The notes beneath the pieces are model-generated. The model saw only the letters and a program-made list of their open reading frames with translations, made no database searches and was not told the origin of the DNA. A DNA stretch of 6,334 nucleotides from an uncultured Spirochaetaceae bacterium (GTDB taxonomy: Bacteria; Spirochaetota; Spirochaetia; Treponematales; Treponemataceae): positions 1-6,334 of the forward strand of contig CADBRC010000141.1 of assembly GCA_902796985.1 (NCBI GenBank). The letters run 5' to 3'. Positions within the stretch are counted from its first letter, which is position 1; every line of letters starts with the position of its first letter. The position numbers were made by a program, and so were the translations under genes. This document shows, in pieces, positions 4,964 through 6,334 of this stretch.

Positions 4964-6334
4964 GGAGCTTGACGTAAAGAACTTTGCCCTCATAGACAGT
5001 GCGCACGTCGATTTCGGAAAGGGCTTCACCGTCCTGTCCGGCGAGACGGGCGCGGGCAAGTCCATCCTCATCGGAAGCCTCGCCTTCCTGCTCGGGGGCA
5101 GGGCCTCGGCTGAGCAGATACGGACGGGCTTTCACGAGGCGCAGGTTTCCGGCACATTCCTTCTGGGAAAGGACTCACGGGAAGCACAGGAATGGCTTTC
5201 CTCCCATGACATAGAGGCTGAGGATTCGCGTGTCATCATCAGGCGGACCATCAAGGACAGCGGTAAGTCATCCGCGTGGATTGGCGGTGTGCCTGTTACG
5301 CGGGCGGATCTGTCCGACTTCGCCTCCACGCTCGTGGACATGCACGGGCAGCACGAGCAGCAGTCGCTGATGAAAGTCGCCGAGCACCGCCGCTACCTGG
5401 ACATCTACGCCGGGATAGTCGATGAGGTCTCCTCGTTCACATCCCTTTACAACGGCCTCGTCGAGAAGCGGAGGCTTCTTTCGTCCTTCAACACCGATGA
5501 GAAGGGTCGGCAGGAACGGCTTGAGATGCTGAGTTTTGCCATCGGCGAGCTGGACGCGGCCAAGCTGTCCGACGGGGAGGAGGAGGAGCTGGAGGCCGAG
5601 GAGAGCCGCCTGTCCTCCTACGAGAAGCTCTGTTCCGACATCGGCGAGGCCGTCCGGCAGCTGGACGGCGGCGATGAGGGGGTAGGGGGCGTCATCCCCT
5701 GCATGAGGCGGCTGAATTCCGCCTTTGAGCGGGCAGTCGAGTCTGACCCCGAGCTTTCGCCGATAAGCGAGCGGCTGCAGAACGCATTTTACGAGCTGGA
5801 GGACATTTCCAGCGAGATACAGAAATACGAGCACGGCCTTGTCTATGACCCCGACCGCCTTGCCGAGGTGCAGGACCGGCTGGAGCTCATTTACAAGCTC
5901 AAGAAGAAGTATGTCTCCCAGAACGCAACGGTCGCCGACCTGCTTGCCTGGGCGGATAATGCCCGGGAGGAAGCCGCGAGGCTCGGCGGCGCGGGAGAGG
6001 ATAAGTCTGCCCTTGAGGCGGAGGTCGCCGGGCTTGAGAAGAAGGTTTACCTTGCTGCGAAGGCGATAAGCGGCAAGCGGGCCGAAGCTTCTGCCCGCAT
6101 GTCTGCCGCCATCATGGGGGTGCTCGCCAAGCTGGGCATGAAGAGTGCGGTGTTTAAGGTTTCCATGAAGGTGAAGCCCGGCGATGCGATCGAACAGCGC
6201 TGCGGCCCCTACGGGATGGACGACATAGAGTTCCTGATAAGCGCGAACCCCGGTTCCCCCCTGCTGCCTCTGGAGCGGGTCGCTTCCGGCGGAGAAATCA
6301 GCCGCGTCATGCTCGCTATGAAAACGATACTGTC
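4956..6334 (+). CDS. recN: DNA repair protein RecN (partial, C-terminus beyond right edge)
   Basis: An SMC-like ABC ATPase that acts early in double-strand break repair and helps bring DNA ends together. 459 codons are visible, starting at GTG with the SD just upstream. Seen: the RecN N-terminus LEELDVKNFALID; Walker A GETGAGKS at 29-36 (K35); the family signature DMHGQHEQQSL at 128-138; a long Glu/Lys/Leu-rich coiled-coil region at about 150-390; a CGPYGMDDIEFLISANPG segment near 413-430; and the ABC signature SGGE at 444-447 followed by ISRVMLAMKTI. About 100 residues, with the Walker B and D-loop, should lie beyond the edge, given the usual 550-570 total. No frameshift or internal stop is present. 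Last visible gene of the cheW-DegT-like-nadK-recN cluster. In several bacteria recN belongs to the SOS regulon; no LexA box was recognised here, and an operon promoter would lie upstream of cheW. Confidence 0.96.
   Translation, partial: MLEELDVKNFALIDSAHVDFGKGFTVLSGETGAGKSILIGSLAFLLGGRASAEQIRTGFHEAQVSGTFLLGKDSREAQEWLSSHDIEAEDSRVIIRRTIKDSGKSSAWIGGVPVTRADLSDFASTLVDMHGQHEQQSLMKVAEHRRYLDIYAGIVDEVSSFTSLYNGLVEKRRLLSSFNTDEKGRQERLEMLSFAIGELDAAKLSDGEEEELEAEESRLSSYEKLCSDIGEAVRQLDGGDEGVGGVIPCMRRLNSAFERAVESDPELSPISERLQNAFYELEDISSEIQKYEHGLVYDPDRLAEVQDRLELIYKLKKKYVSQNATVADLLAWADNAREEAARLGGAGEDKSALEAEVAGLEKKVYLAAKAISGKRAEASARMSAAIMGVLAKLGMKSAVFKVSMKVKPGDAIEQRCGPYGMDDIEFLISANPGSPLLPLERVASGGEISRVMLAMKTIL

Noticed and set aside
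5268..5834. A 188-codon minus-strand open frame inside recN
   Set aside because: It is antisense to a confidently identified recN coiled-coil region, with no motif or ribosome binding site to support it.
1..6334. CRISPR arrays, tRNA genes, insertion sequences, phage or defence genes
   Set aside because: No regularly spaced repeats, cloverleaf structures, transposase motifs or terminal inverted repeats were seen. Genes fill nearly all of the window.

Overview
The window looks like chromosomal DNA from a bacterium, most likely a treponeme-type spirochaete with fairly high GC. This is inferred from gene order: cheW, a DegT-like gene, NAD kinase and recN in one run resembles, from memory, the Treponema pallidum cheW/recN neighbourhood. 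A stand-alone single-RRM protein also fits spirochaetes, though it occurs in other phyla. No database search was possible, so the taxon is a hypothesis.

Layout. Positions 1-955 (minus strand) hold most of an adenosine deaminase gene that runs off the left edge. Positions 956-1114 are a divergent intergenic region. It carries a good sigma70-like promoter for the rightward gene, and an A/T-rich zone with an A11 tract in front of the leftward gene. Positions 1115-1468 encode a small RRM RNA-binding protein, closed by a strong intrinsic terminator (1481-1520), so it is probably monocistronic. Positions 1576-2367 encode a ComF-family phosphoribosyltransferase-fold protein with a double zinc ribbon. 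A 76-base gap follows with possible alternative hairpins. Then comes a tight rightward cluster: cheW (2444-2950), a DegT/DnrJ/EryC1-like protein without an evident catalytic lysine (2980-4077), NAD kinase (from a GTG at 4103) and recN (GTG at 4956, overlapping the NAD kinase stop by 8 nt, cut by the right edge).

Functionally the window mixes purine salvage, RNA binding, DNA uptake or processing (ComF), chemotaxis signalling (CheW), NADP supply and DNA double-strand break repair (RecN). These are mostly housekeeping families. No mobile element, CRISPR array, tRNA, rRNA or defence system was seen. The least ordinary items are the DegT-like protein lacking the Schiff-base lysine inside the cheW-recN operon, two genes with no Shine-Dalgarno and a TATAAT-like sequence next to the start codon, and several possible hairpin control elements in the intergenic regions.
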